Shown here in pieces: positions 8,836 to 19,565 of a DNA stretch of 64,000 nt (the first letter of the stretch is position 1; every line of letters begins with the position of its first letter). Where the stretch lies: NCBI GenBank assembly GCA_015063135.1, contig SUTA01000008.1:27461-91460 (forward strand). Reading direction: 5' to 3'. Under the pieces are notes generated by a model. That model worked only from the letters and a program-made list of their open reading frames with translations, had not been told where the DNA came from and did not search any database. Position numbers and translations under genes: made by a program. The DNA comes from Thermoplasmata archaeon. GTDB lineage: Archaea > Thermoplasmatota > Thermoplasmata > Methanomassiliicoccales > Methanomethylophilaceae.

Positions 8836-10755
8836 ATGAACGAGCTCTTCCTCATGCTTAGCCTTGGGTTGTTCACCTTGCTCGCTGGGATCTGCTCTGT
8901 CGTCTTCAACAAGCTGAAGCTGCCGCCGCTCATAGGATACCTCGTTGCAGGAATAATACTGGCCAACATCTGGGAGGTAAGTGAGGAGGGCGACCTAATC
9001 GTCGACATCCTCTCGGATATGGGGTTAGTCCTGCTGATGTTCTGCATCGGATTGGAGATCAACCTCAGGAAATTGAAGAAGCAAGGCATGTTCGCCATGA
9101 TCGTGTGCATGGTGCAGATGCCTCTGATCCTGATCGGCGGCTTCGCCGCTGGTGCCTTCATGGGCATGGATATGGTCCAATCCCTGGCGCTAGGCGCCAT
9201 CATGTCCGGCTCCAGCACAGCGGTCGTCCTGGCGGTCCTGGAATCACAGAACTACCTGGACAAGGACCATAACGAGATGATCATCCTCGTGCTGATCGTC
9301 GAGGATATCGGCCAGGTCGTTCTGCTCTCCATCCTCGGTCCCATGATGACCGGGGCGGACATGAGCCTCGACTCCCTCATGATAATGATCCTCAGCATCA
9401 TCGCATTCATGGCCGCCAGCATATTCATCGGCCTCCGGATGATGCCCCCGGCCCTCAACTGGCTGGCGGACAACACATCGAAGGAGGTAGTAATCGTCTT
9501 GGCTGTGGGGATGGCCTTCACCCTGGCATACCTGTCTATGCTGGTCGGGCTGTCCATGGCCATCGGCGCCTTCCTGATGGGGCTGATAGTGGCTTCCACC
9601 AGGAAGAGCAAGGACATACATCATGCCATTGAGCCGATGGAACGCCTCTTCATGGCCATGTTCTTCATCTCCGTGGGGATGGAGGTCGCCATAGGGTCTT
9701 TCGTAGACAACATCCTGCTGATCATCGGTCTCTACCTGGTGTTCCTGGTTCTGAAGATCCTCTCCGTGTATCTGGGCTACTTCGTGGCCAACGAGAAGGG
9801 AAAGATCTGCTGGCTTTCCGCCGTGAGCCTCACCGTGATGGGCGAATTCGCATTCATCATCGCCAAGGAGGCCCTTGATAACGGGGTGATGGGCCAGGAC
9901 ATGTACACAGCCGTGGTGGGAGCGGCCCTGATATCGATGATAGCCCTCCCGGTGATAGCGAAATATGCCGAGCGCGGATGGGATGCCATGGAGAGGAGAT
10001 GCCCCGAAGCGGTCGCCAGCGGGCTCGGCAGGGTGGTCCGCTACAGGGACGACATCTACGAGTCGTTCCTGGGAGCCTCCAATCGCTCCAAGAGGGCCAT
10101 CCGCAGGAGCATGGCTTTCGCCTACGTGAACATGCTGCTCATAATCGCCGTGCAGCTGTTCTTCTTCCTATTCGCTGCCCCCATGGCCCATTGGCTGGAT
10201 GACTGGACCCCCGTGATCAACTACGATGGATGGTGCCTCATCACCATGATCGCCAACTTCCTCATCCTGTTCCCGCTGGCCCTGCAACTCGTCAACAATG
10301 CGAAGATCCTGGACAGGGCGGTGGTCAGGAGCAGCAGGCTCATGGCCAAATCGGCAGGCTCCCAGAAGCGCTACCAGAAGATCCTGGAATTCAATTCTGG
10401 GATAGTCGCATTCGCCATCGTGACCCTCATCATCGCAGTGGTCCCGAATCCCCTGGGATTGATGCAGCATGTGATGCTGTTCATCCTCGCAGGGGCGTCC
10501 ATAGCCTTCATGGCGTTCCTCGCTTACCTGAAGGAGAGGAACGATGAGCAGGAAGGAGGGGCCGACGAGGGAGCACCGGAGGCCGAAAAGCCCCCTGAGC
10601 CCGTCACAGACAGCATCAAGCATGAGGTGGACCAGGATGACACCGGCCAGCAGCATCGCGACGTGTCTGGCCAGGGGCTCTTCGAGGTCGTCAAAGCGGA
10701 TAACGTGGATGGGGGATACGAGATATTCGTCCAGCCCGGAGAGCGCAACCTGCGA
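8836..10755 (+). CDS. CPA2-family cation/proton antiporter, copy 1; ends at CGA
   Basis: Na+/K+:H+ exchange at the cytoplasmic membrane. The first 400 residues form a KefB/NapA-like transporter (about 12 helices) with SGSSTAVVLAVLE and LIVEDIGQVVLLS, the conserved acidic site. Then come a basic linker, three or four more helices and an acidic tail ending YEIFVQPGERNL. The CGA at 10753-10755 gives 639 residues. A TATA element for the next gene starts 6 bases later. I read every codon: this is the only in-frame CGA. No RCK/TrkA-N domain is present. Confidence 0.9.
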
Positions 10756-10760
10756 ACCTA

Positions 10761-10777
10761 TTTTATCTTTTTAAAGC
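10761..10777 (+). promoter_or_regulatory. TATA-box promoter of antiporter copy 2
   Basis: AT-rich block TTTTATCTTTTTAAAG about 26 bases before the ATG at 10798, the spacing of an archaeal TATA box serving a leaderless mRNA. It sits just after the CGA closing copy 1, in otherwise GC-rich coding sequence, which argues that the two antiporters are separate genes rather than one 1,300-residue protein. Confidence 0.7.
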
Positions 10778-10797
10778 GATTCTCCCGCTGGATAGGT

Positions 10798-12720
10798 ATG
10801 GACGAATTCCTACTGCTGATCAACCTCACGGCTTTCACGACGGTTGCTGCAGTCTGCTCCATGGTGTTCAACAAAATCCGCCTGCCCCCTCTGATCGGCT
10901 ACCTGTCCGCGGGCATCATCCTGACCACCGTATGGGAGGTCACCGAGGAGTCGGAGTTCATCATCAGCATCCTGGCCGACATGGGATTGATCATGATGAT
11001 GTTCTGCATCGGAGTGGAGATCAATCTGAAGAAGTTGCGTAAGCAGGGGATGTTCGCCATAATGGTCGGGATGGTCCAAATTCCGATGATATTGATCGGG
11101 GGCTACATCGCCGGGACCCTCATGGGCTTCGGCATGGTGGAATCCCTCGCGCTGGGCGCCATCATGTCCGGCTCGAGCACCGCCGTGGTGCTGGCCGTCC
11201 AGAGGTCCACCACCATCCTTGACCGCGACCACAAGGAGATGCTGGTCCTCGTGCTCATAGTCGAGGACATCGCACAGGTGGTGCTGCTGTCCATACTCTC
11301 GCCCATGATGGCCGGGAGCGAGATGGACGCCGACGCGCTGATCATCATGATCCTGAGCATCATGGTGTTCATGGGCCTCAGCATCTTCGTCGGCCTGCGC
11401 CTAATACCGCCCGCGATAAACTGGCTGGCCGACAACGTGTCCCACGAGGTGGTGATGGTCTCCGTCCTCGGATTCACCTTCACCATGGCCCTCATGTCCG
11501 TCTACGTCGGACTGTCCATGGCCATCGGGGCGTTCCTGGCGGGTATGATGGTCGCCTCCACCAGGAAGAGCCAGGAGATCCATCGCAGCATAGAGCCCAT
11601 GGAGAGCCTCTTCATGGCCATGTTCTTCATCTCCGTGGGGATGGAGATCACCGCGGGCGACCTCGTGGATAACCTCGGGACCAGCGCCCTGCTGTACTTC
11701 ATATTCGTCGTGCTGATGGTCACCGGCGTGTTCATCGGCTACATGGTGGCCAATGAGAAGGGGAAGACCGCGTTCCTCTCGGCCGTCAGCCTGGCTGTCA
11801 TGGGGGAGTTCGCGTTCATCATATCCAAATCCGCGCTGGAATACGGCGTCATCACCACATCCCTGTACACCTCCATCGTGGAGACCGCCCTGCTGTCCAT
11901 GGTCATACTGCCCATAGCCGCGAAGTTCGCCGAGCGGTTCTGGGACAAGAGCGCCGAGAAGTGCCCCGAGGGCATCAAGCGCTTCTGCACCCGCATGCTG
12001 GCCAGGAGGGACAGCATCTACGCCAAGATGTCCGAGGCCACCAAGAAGTCCAGGAGGGCGGTCAGAAGGACCATGGCGCTGGCCTACATCGATATCCTCG
12101 CCATAATCATCATACAGATCATCTTCTTCCTCGGCGTCGATCCGGCTGCAAAGTGGCTCGCCGAGGAGACGGGGTCCAGCGAGCTGCTCTGGGACATGAT
12201 CCTGATGACCATCAACTTCCTGGTCCAGCTGGTGCCCGCCCACATGGTCGTCACGAACGTCAAGTTCCTGGACGAGGCCGTGGTCAGGAGCAGCAGATAC
12301 ATGTCCAACGGGAGGCGCGGGCGCCTGGACCCCTCCAAGATCTACCAGATGTTCCTCGAGCTCAACTCCTATGTCCTGGCGTTCGTGATAGTCCTGCTGA
12401 TCATCACGGTCGTCCCGAACCCGCTTGGGATCTGGGAGCAGACCCTGATGTTCGCCATCGCCGCCCTCATCCTGGTCCTGTCATTCTGGTTCAACATCCA
12501 CAACAAGAAGGAGGCCGGCGACATGGACGTCTACGACATGGACGACTTCGCCAGCGACGGGGGCAGCGCCCCGGATAAGGATGGGGAGAAGGTTGAGGAG
12601 GATCCGGCGGAGAAGCCGGCCGCCCATTCGGTGCCCGTGAAGGTGAAGGAACCGAATCCCGAGGGGGAGTGGGACTCCGAGATCGAAGTCTTCATCCCCG
12701 AGGGGAAGAGGGAATTCCGA
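10798..12720 (+). CDS. CPA2-family cation/proton antiporter, copy 2; ends at CGA
   Basis: Tandem paralogue of the preceding gene with the same architecture: antiporter core with SGSSTAVVLAVQ and LIVEDIAQVVLLS, linker, extra helices and an acidic tail (VEEDPAEKPAAH...). Its C-terminus EIEVFIPEGKREF aligns with YEIFVQPGERNL of copy 1, and both are followed at once by CGA. The CGA (12718-12720) gives 640 residues, one more than copy 1. It directly abuts the CGA of the convergent amidohydrolase, together reading CGATCG. Confidence 0.9.
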
Positions 12721-14010
12721 TCGCCTCTGGCAGAGGCTCCTCCAGACGTCCTCGGACCTATCCATGACGTCGTCCACGTCCAGGGTGGCCACGCGGCCGT
12801 CGTCCACGACCACATCGCCCTGGCAGAGCACGGTCCTCACGTTGAGGCTGTTGGCCGAGTAGGCGATGTTCGCTATGATGTTCTCGGGCACGAGAGGCCT
12901 GAGGTTGGGGGACCTGCCGCTGAGGATCACGATGTCCGCGTACTTGCCGGGCTCGATGGATCCGAGGGAGTCCTGCATCCCGATGGCCTTCGCGCCGTTG
13001 ATGGTGGCGAAGTCCAGGAGCTGCTGTGCGTTGCACACGGTGGGATCCCATCTGCTGGCCTTCTGAAGGAGGCCCAGGGTCTTCATCTCGGCGAACATGT
13101 CGAGGGAGTTGTTGGTGGTGCTCCCGTCGGTGCCGAACGATACGTTGACGCCGTTGGCCAGGAACTCGGGGACAGGGGCGACCCCACCTGTGGCGAGCTT
13201 CATGTTGGACACGGGGCAGGACGAGATGGACATGCCGGCATCGCCCATGAGCCTGACCTCGCGCTGAGTGAGCCACGCGGAGTGCGCGGCGACGCCGCGG
13301 GGGCCGAATACCCCGATCTCGGAGAGCCACTCGCCGGGTCTCATGCCGGTCTTCTTCTTGTGGTCGTTTACCTCCCCTCTGGTCTCGGAAAGGTGGAAGT
13401 TCATGGGGGCCCCGACGGAATCGGAGAACTCCTTGGCCTGGACGCAGGTCTCCTCGTTGCAGACGTAGACGCCCTGGAGGCCGACTCCTGGCACGATCTT
13501 CCTCTGGCCCTTGTACCTTGCGTGGAAGCCCTTGCAGTTCTGAACAGGGTTGCCGTTCTGGGTGGTCTTGTCCTCGTCCAGGCAGCACCAGCAGAGGACT
13601 CCGCGGATGCCGGCCTTCTTGACTGCCTCGGCGATGACGTCCTCCGAGTAGTAGAGGTCCATGAAGGTGGTGGTCCCGCCGCGCATCATCTCGATGCAGC
13701 CCAGCTTGGTCCCGATGTCGAGGTCGTAGTCGGTCCTGTCGGAGTCGATCCTGAATACGTTGTCCAGGAAGTCCGGGAAGGTCATGTCGTCCACGACCCC
13801 TTTCATCACGGTCATGGCGACGTGCGTATGGGTGTTGATCATTCCCGGCATGACGATGTCGCCGGTGGCGTCGATCTCCCTGTCGGCGGTCCCCTTGTAC
13901 TCGGGGCCGACGGATACGATTCTCTCGCCGTCCACGACCACATCCCCGCGGATTACCCTGCGGGAAGCGTCCTGGGTGACGATCCATGCGTTGCGGATCG
14001 CTGTTATCAT
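12721..14010 (-). CDS. Amidohydrolase (adenosine / 5'-methylthioadenosine / S-adenosylhomocysteine deaminase family); ends at CGA
   Basis: Metal-dependent deaminase of the MtaD/DadD type. Motifs in order: MPGMINTHTHVAM (metal HxH), MNFHLSETRGEV, GVAAHSAWLT (His) and VSFGTDGSTTNNSLDMFAEMK (Asp). In methanogens related enzymes deaminate SAH, MTA and 5'-deoxyadenosine. CGA at 12723-12721 gives 429 residues, the family norm; the frame otherwise continues antisense through the antiporter to 12481. Checking all arginine codons found no earlier CGA. Substrate is not decided by sequence. Confidence 0.88.
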
Positions 14011-14048
14011 GAGGGGATGATACCCGTATGGGGTATATAGTTATCCGC

Positions 14049-16247
14049 TCGTCCGTAGAACTGCGGCGAGTCCCAGGAGGTCCTGCGCTTCTTGGCCTCC
14101 CTGCCGACCTTCTCGTAGAACTGGAACGCCGTGTCGTCCACGGACGGCGGGATGCTGCGGACCGCCTGCTCGAAGTGCCTCATGGACACCTCCCTCGCGT
14201 TCGGGTCCTCCCTGTACGCCGACAGCCCCGCCTCCCTGCAGACCATCGCCAGGTCCGCGCCGACGTATCCGTCGGTCATCGCTGCGAGGGCGTCTAGATC
14301 CACGCCGCCGAGCGGCATGTCCCTGGTGTGGATGCCGAGGATGGCCCTGCGTGACGCCTGGTCCGGCCTGCCCACGAGGATCATCGTGTCCAGCCTGCCC
14401 GGCCTCAGGAGCGCGGGATCGACCATGTCCGGGCGGTTGGTGGCGGCCATCACCGTCACCCCCTTGAGGTTCTCCACCCCGTCTATGGATGTCAGGATCT
14501 GCGCCACTACCCTCTCCCAGGCCTGGCTGTCACCGGACCCGCGGATGGGGGCGATGGAATCGATCTCGTCGAAGAAGATGATGCACGGAGAGAGCTGCTT
14601 CCCCCTCTTGAATATCTGGCGGACGGCCCTCTCGCTCTCGCCCAGCCACTTGCTGGCGATCTCCGGCCCGTTCACGGTGATGAAGTTGCACCCGGCGGCA
14701 TTGGCGACAGCCTTGGCGATGAGGGTCTTCCCGGTGCCCGGAGGGCCGTACAGGAGTATCCCCTTGCCTGGCTTGATGCCGAGCCTGTCGAAGGCCTCGT
14801 TGCCGTCCTCCGTCGCTATGACCTCGTCCAGCCTCGACCTCACGGAGTCCAGGCCGCCTATGTCCCCCCAGGTGACCTTGGGGATCTCGACGGTGACCTC
14901 CCTCATGCCGCTGGGCTCTATCTCCCCGAGCGCGTCCATGAAGTCGTCCATGGTGACCTTCATGGCCTCGAGGACCTGCGGCGGGACTGGTTTGTCCAGA
15001 TCCAGGGAGCTCATGCGCTTGCCCAGGCACTTCATGGCGGCCTCCCTGCACAATGCTGCGAGGTCCGCGCCGACGAAGCCCTGCGTTATGGATGCGAGCT
15101 GCTCCAGGGAGACGTCCTCGGTCATGGGCATCTCGCGGGCGTGGACGCTCAGGATGTCGAGCCTCGCCCTCCTGCCCGGGACGCCTATCTCTATCTCCCT
15201 GTCGAACCTTCCCGGACGCCTCAGCGCCGGGTCGATGGAGTCCTCGCGGTTGGTCGCGCCGATGACGATGACGTTGCCGCGGTCGCCCATGCCGTCCATG
15301 AGGGTCAGCAGCTGCGCAACGACCCTCCTCTCCACCTCGCCAGGGGCGGCATCCCTCTGCGGTGCGATGGAATCTATCTCGTCCAGGAATATTATGCTGG
15401 GAGCGTTCTCCGCAGCCTCGGCGAACATGTCCCTGAGGCGCTCCTCGCTCTCCCCGTAGTACTTGCCCATGATCTCCGGTCCGCGGATCGAGTACATTGA
15501 TGCGCCGGACTCGTTTGCCACCGCCTCTGCGATGAGGGTCTTCCCGGTGCCGGGCGGGCCGTACAGCAGCACGCCCCTGGGCGCGGATATCCCGAGCCTA
15601 TCGAACAGCTCCGGATGCTTCAGCGGCAGCTCTATGATCTCCCTGATGCGGCGGAGCTCGTCATCCAGGCCGCCCACGTCGTCGTAGGTGACCCTCTTCC
15701 CCCCTGGGCTCGCCTTGGACTTCTCCTGCGGGGAGTCCTTGACCGTGATGTCCGTGTCCTCGCCGACGACCACCGGCCCCTGCGGGGACGTGGAGACGAC
15801 GGCGAAGGTGGACCTGTTGCCCATGAGGGCGATGTTGGGGACGATGATGTCCGTGCCTGCGATCAGCGGCCTGCCGATCAGCCCGTTGCGGAATACGCTC
15901 TCGAACTCCTTGTCGAACTCGATCCTCTTCCCCTCGGGGATGTTGGGAGCGAGCACTACCTTCCTGGCGGGCTGGGGCTCGCATCTGGAGACGGTGACGT
16001 TCTCGTCGACGCTGACGCCGGCGTTGGTCCTGGTCAGGCCGTCTATGCGTATCAGGCCCTGCCCCTCGTCCTCGATGGAGCATTTGAATACCTTGGCGAC
16101 GACCGGGCGCTTGCCCTCGATCATGATGGTGTCGCCCAACGACAATCCCAGAGCGCGCCTGGTGTCCGAATCGACCCTGGCGCGCCCGAACCCGGCCTCC
16201 GACTGGCGCTGCGCCATTGCGACCTTGAGGACGATGGAACCGGGCAT
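14049..16247 (-). CDS. cdc48: CDC48/VAT-type AAA+ ATPase; ends at CGA
   Basis: Hexameric protein unfoldase (VCP-like). The N-terminal double-psi barrel (AQRQSEAGFGRARVDSDTRR) is followed by two AAA domains, each with GPPGTGKTLIA and a Walker B (IIFLDEIDSIAP; IIFFDEIDSIAP), plus arginine fingers. The first CGA, at 14051-14049 after SWDSPQFYG, gives 732 residues as in VAT; the canonical stop would lie past the amidohydrolase start. A TATA-like TTTTATTATC sits about 25 bases before ATG 16247, suggesting a leaderless mRNA. Confidence 0.94.
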
Positions 16248-16267
16248 GCCATCGTGTATGCCTAGCG

Positions 16268-16303
16268 AGATAATAAAAGATGGGAAAGGGGCCCGGAGGC
16301 CCC
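16268..16303 (-). terminator. Terminator-like hairpin of the lysine operon, overlapping the cdc48 promoter
   Basis: On the minus strand a GC stem (GGGGCC / GGCCCC, plus 16288-16303) is followed by a pyrimidine run ending CATCTTTTATTATC. The hairpin lies 10 bases after the dapL TAA. The same T-rich stretch supplies the likely cdc48 TATA box, so termination and the next promoter share sequence. Confidence 0.6.
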
Positions 16304-16312
16304 TGGAAGTGT

Positions 16313-17476
16313 TTACTGGTAGCTCCCGCGCTCCATCCTCTCGAGCGCCAGCCTGATCCTCTCGACGGGCTCGGTGACGGTCATGCGGATGTAGCCCTCG
16401 GCGCTCTCGCCGAAGCCGGTGCCGGGGGTGACGATGATCCCCAGGTCCACCATCTTCTTGGTGAACTCGAAGGAATCCTCGCCGCAGTCGAACCAGACGT
16501 AGAAGGTACCCTTGGGCATGTTGACCTTGTAGCCGAGCTTCTTCAGCCCGTCGACCAGGACCTTGCGCCTCTCGGCGTAGACGGCCATGTTGTCTGCGAT
16601 GATCTTGGGCAGCTTGCCGTCGTCGCCGTACAGCTCCAGGGCCTTGATGGCGGCCTTCTGGATGAAGATGGGGGCGCCGGAGTCGATCTGCCCCTTGCAC
16701 TTCTTCAGGCCGGCTATCAGGTCGGGGTGGCCGACCGCGTATCCCAGCCTGAAGCCGGTCATGTTGAACGTCTTGGAGAACGATCCGAACTCGATGCAGT
16801 CGGGGCCGGCCTGCAGCGCGGAGGGCGCCTGGTAGCCGTCGTAGCACATCTCGGAGTACGCGTTGTCGTAGCAGAGGATGGTGCCGTTGGCCTTGCACCA
16901 GTCGTAGACCTTCTTGAGGTACGCGACGTCGCAGGTGGCGCCGGTGGGGTTGTTCGGGTAGTTCAGGTAGAGCATCTTCGCGCCCTTGGGGCACTCGTCG
17001 ACGTCCAGCAGCCAGTCCTTCTCGGCCCTCAGGGGGACCTTGACGCACTTGGCCTCGTTGAACAGGGTGGACGCTCCGGAGTACACGGGGTAACCGGGCG
17101 ACGGGGCGATGATGGTCTCGCCGCAGTTCACGAACGCCTGGGCGATGTTGAATATGGCCTCCTTGGATCCGATGGTGACGCACACCTGGGTGTCCGGGTC
17201 GATGTCCAGGCCGAACCTCTTCTTGTACCACTTGGCGACCGCCACGCGGAGGTCCCTCTCGCCCGCGGAGGACGAGTACTTCTGGTTCTCGTTGACGCAC
17301 GCCTGCTTCGCCATCTCCTCGACGATGATGCCGGGGGTGGGGAGGTCGGGGTCGCCGATCCCGAAGTCGACCATGTCCCATCCTGCCGCCTTCTTCTCGC
17401 GGGAGAGCTCCTCCAGCCTGACGAAGAGGTACGGCGGGATCGCCTTCAATCTGTCTGCCTGCTCGAATGTTGTCAT
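16313..17476 (-). CDS. dapL: LL-diaminopimelate aminotransferase (class I/II PLP aminotransferase)
   Basis: Converts tetrahydrodipicolinate directly to LL-diaminopimelate, bypassing the acylated route. The 387-residue protein has fold-type I signatures: LNYPNNPTGATCD, CYDNAYSEMCYDG, and the PLP lysine in FGSFSKTFNMTGFRLGY. Last gene of the lysine operon, ATGA-overlapped by dapF, which decides DapL over generic aspartate/alanine aminotransferase. TAA stop, one of only three in the window. Confidence 0.88.
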   Translation of the reverse strand: MTTFEQADRLKAIPPYLFVRLEELSREKKAAGWDMVDFGIGDPDLPTPGIIVEEMAKQACVNENQKYSSSAGERDLRVAVAKWYKKRFGLDIDPDTQVCVTIGSKEAIFNIAQAFVNCGETIIAPSPGYPVYSGASTLFNEAKCVKVPLRAEKDWLLDVDECPKGAKMLYLNYPNNPTGATCDVAYLKKVYDWCKANGTILCYDNAYSEMCYDGYQAPSALQAGPDCIEFGSFSKTFNMTGFRLGYAVGHPDLIAGLKKCKGQIDSGAPIFIQKAAIKALELYGDDGKLPKIIADNMAVYAERRKVLVDGLKKLGYKVNMPKGTFYVWFDCGEDSFEFTKKMVDLGIIVTPGTGFGESAEGYIRMTVTEPVERIRLALERMERGSYQ

Positions 17477-18309
17477 CAGTATCCCTCTATTTCTCCCTCG
17501 AAGACGAGCTCCGCGGGTCCCTCCATGAGGACGTATCCGAGGTCCGGGTCAACCGTGATCCTCAGCCATCCCCCGGGGAGCTCCACATCCACCGGCTTCC
17601 CGAACGGGACCAGCCCGTTGAGCGCCGCGGCCGTGGTGGTGGCGCATGCCCCTGTCCCGCAGGCCAGGGTCCATGCGGCCCCCCTCTCGTAAACCGTTAT
17701 ATGAATCTTCCCGTCCTCGACCCTGCAGAACTCCACGTTGGTCTTGCGGGGGAAGAACGGATGCGCCTCCAGGACTGGCCCCAGCGCCCTGACCTGCTCC
17801 TCGGTGAGCGGGTCGAAGGTGATGAAGTGGGGGTTGCCCATGGAGACGGCGTTCGCCCTGAACCTGACTCCCATGGCCTCGAAGGGCTGATCGATGAACC
17901 TGCCGTCGAAGTCGACGGGGACCTCCCTGCCCTCCAGGATGGGGGCTCCCATGTTGATCCTGACCGCGGCGACCTTCCCTCCCTTCAGGGACACCGTCGC
18001 CTCGAGGTCTCCCCTGAGGGTGTGGACGGTGAACACGTCGCCCTTCACGAAGCCGAAGTCGCGGGCGTGCTTGGCGAGGCACCTGATGCCGTTGCCGCAC
18101 ATCTCCGCCTCGCTGCCGTCGGCGTTGATGATCCTCATGGTGACGTCGGTGCCCTCTCCGGGGAGGAGGTAGAGCACGCCGTCCGCGCCGATGCCGTAGT
18201 GGCGGTCGCAGACCCTCCGGCACCACTCCGGGTCTATCTCCAGATGCTGGGTGATGCCGTCCACGAGGACGAAGTCGTTGCCGATGCCCTGGTACTTCCA
18301 GAACCTCAT
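17476..18309 (-). CDS. dapF: Diaminopimelate epimerase
   Basis: Interconverts LL- and meso-diaminopimelate. In 277 residues both catalytic cysteines are seen: GSEAEMCGNGIRCLAKHA and WTLACGTGACATTT, plus MRFWKYQGIGNDFVLVD at the N-terminus. The ATG overlaps the lysA terminal CGA as CGATG, and its TGA overlaps dapL. Translational coupling along the operon is likely. Confidence 0.97.
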   Translation of the reverse strand: MRFWKYQGIGNDFVLVDGITQHLEIDPEWCRRVCDRHYGIGADGVLYLLPGEGTDVTMRIINADGSEAEMCGNGIRCLAKHARDFGFVKGDVFTVHTLRGDLEATVSLKGGKVAAVRINMGAPILEGREVPVDFDGRFIDQPFEAMGVRFRANAVSMGNPHFITFDPLTEEQVRALGPVLEAHPFFPRKTNVEFCRVEDGKIHITVYERGAAWTLACGTGACATTTAAALNGLVPFGKPVDVELPGGWLRITVDPDLGYVLMEGPAELVFEGEIEGY

Positions 18310-19565
18310 CGCTGCAGCCTCTTGGGGACGATCTGGTGCCTCCACATCTCCTCGATGGACTCGGCCTCGCGGATGAGCTCCGCCTGGCCGTCGTTGACCA
18401 GCACCTCCGCGCACAGGGGGCGGGAGTTGTAGTTGCTGCTCATGGAGAAGCCGTAGGCCCCGGCGTTGTAGACCGCCAGGATGTCGCCCTCCTGCGGGTC
18501 GGGGAGGACCCTGTCGTGGGCGATGTAGTCGCCGGACTCGCAGATGGGGCCAACGACGTCGTACTTCCTGGTGCACGCCTTGCCCATCCTGTTGGCGATG
18601 GCCACGTGGTGGTAGGAGTCGTACATCGCGGGGCGGATCAGGGTGTTGAATCCCGCATCGGTCCCGATGTAGGTCTTGACCCCGGTGTCCTTGATGTCGT
18701 TGACCGTCGCCAGGAGCACCACCGCATCGCACACGATGTACCTGCCGGGCTCGAGGACTATTGTCCTTACATCGGTCTCCTCCAGGATCATGTCCGTGAG
18801 GTTCATGGCCATCTCGCCGACGTCCATCTCCTCCTCCTGCGGCTTGTACGGGACCCCGATGCCGCCGCCGATGTCGATGAACTCCAGGTCGATGCCCAAC
18901 TCGGCGATCTCGTTGGTCAGGTTGATGAGGACCTCGACCATGTCCATAAAGGGCTCGACGGACTGCCCGCCGGAGCCGATGTGCGCATGGATCCCCTTGA
19001 TGTCGAACCCGAGGTCCTTGGCCCTGGCGTAGGTGCTGATGACCTGGTCCAGGGGGATCCCGAACTTGGCGCCCTTGGATCCGGTGATGACCTTGGCGCT
19101 GTGGCCGGAGCCCACGTTGGGCGTGATCCTGAACGAGACCTTGTGGCCGGGGGAGATCTCCGCCAGCCTCTCCATCTCGGAGACCGAGTCCAGGTTGATC
19201 ATGACGCCGGTCTCGGCGACCTCCCTGAGCTCCCTGTTGCTGACGTTGACGCCGGTGTACATGATCCTGTCCGGCGTGAACCCCGCCTTGAGGCAGGTCC
19301 TGACCTCGCCGATGGAGACGGCATCGATGCCGGAGCCCTCCTGCTCGAGGATCCTGAGCACGGCCAGGCTGGTGTTCGCCTTGCAGGCGTAGTGTATCCT
19401 GGTGTCCATGTACCTGGAGTAGGCCTCGTACACCTTGCGGTAGTTCTCCCTTATGCGGGCCTCGTCCACGACGTAGACCGGGGTCCCGAACTCCCTGGCG
19501 ATCTCCGGTGCGGAGACGCCGCCGATCATCATGTTGCTGTCCTTGGTCTCGAACTCGCGCATCAT
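18309..19565 (-). CDS. lysA: Diaminopimelate decarboxylase; CGA then TGA at its end
   Basis: PLP-dependent decarboxylation of meso-diaminopimelate to lysine. Motifs: IHYACKANTSLAVL (PLP lysine), GIHAHIGSGGQSVEP, FIDIGGGIGVPY, VLEPGRYIV and ICESGDYIAHDR. The protein ends ...VPKRLQ followed by CGA (18311-18309) and directly TGA (18308-18306). In either reading it finishes here: 418 residues with CGA as stop, one more if CGA is arginine. CGA overlaps the dapF start (CGATG). ATG 19565 overlaps lysC in the same way. Confidence 0.96.

Noticed and set aside
8836..14040. A 1,734-residue fusion of two antiporters plus sequence antisense to the amidohydrolase
   Set aside because: The second antiporter has its own TATA box and ATG; the tail beyond 12720 is the complementary strand of a well-conserved enzyme gene.
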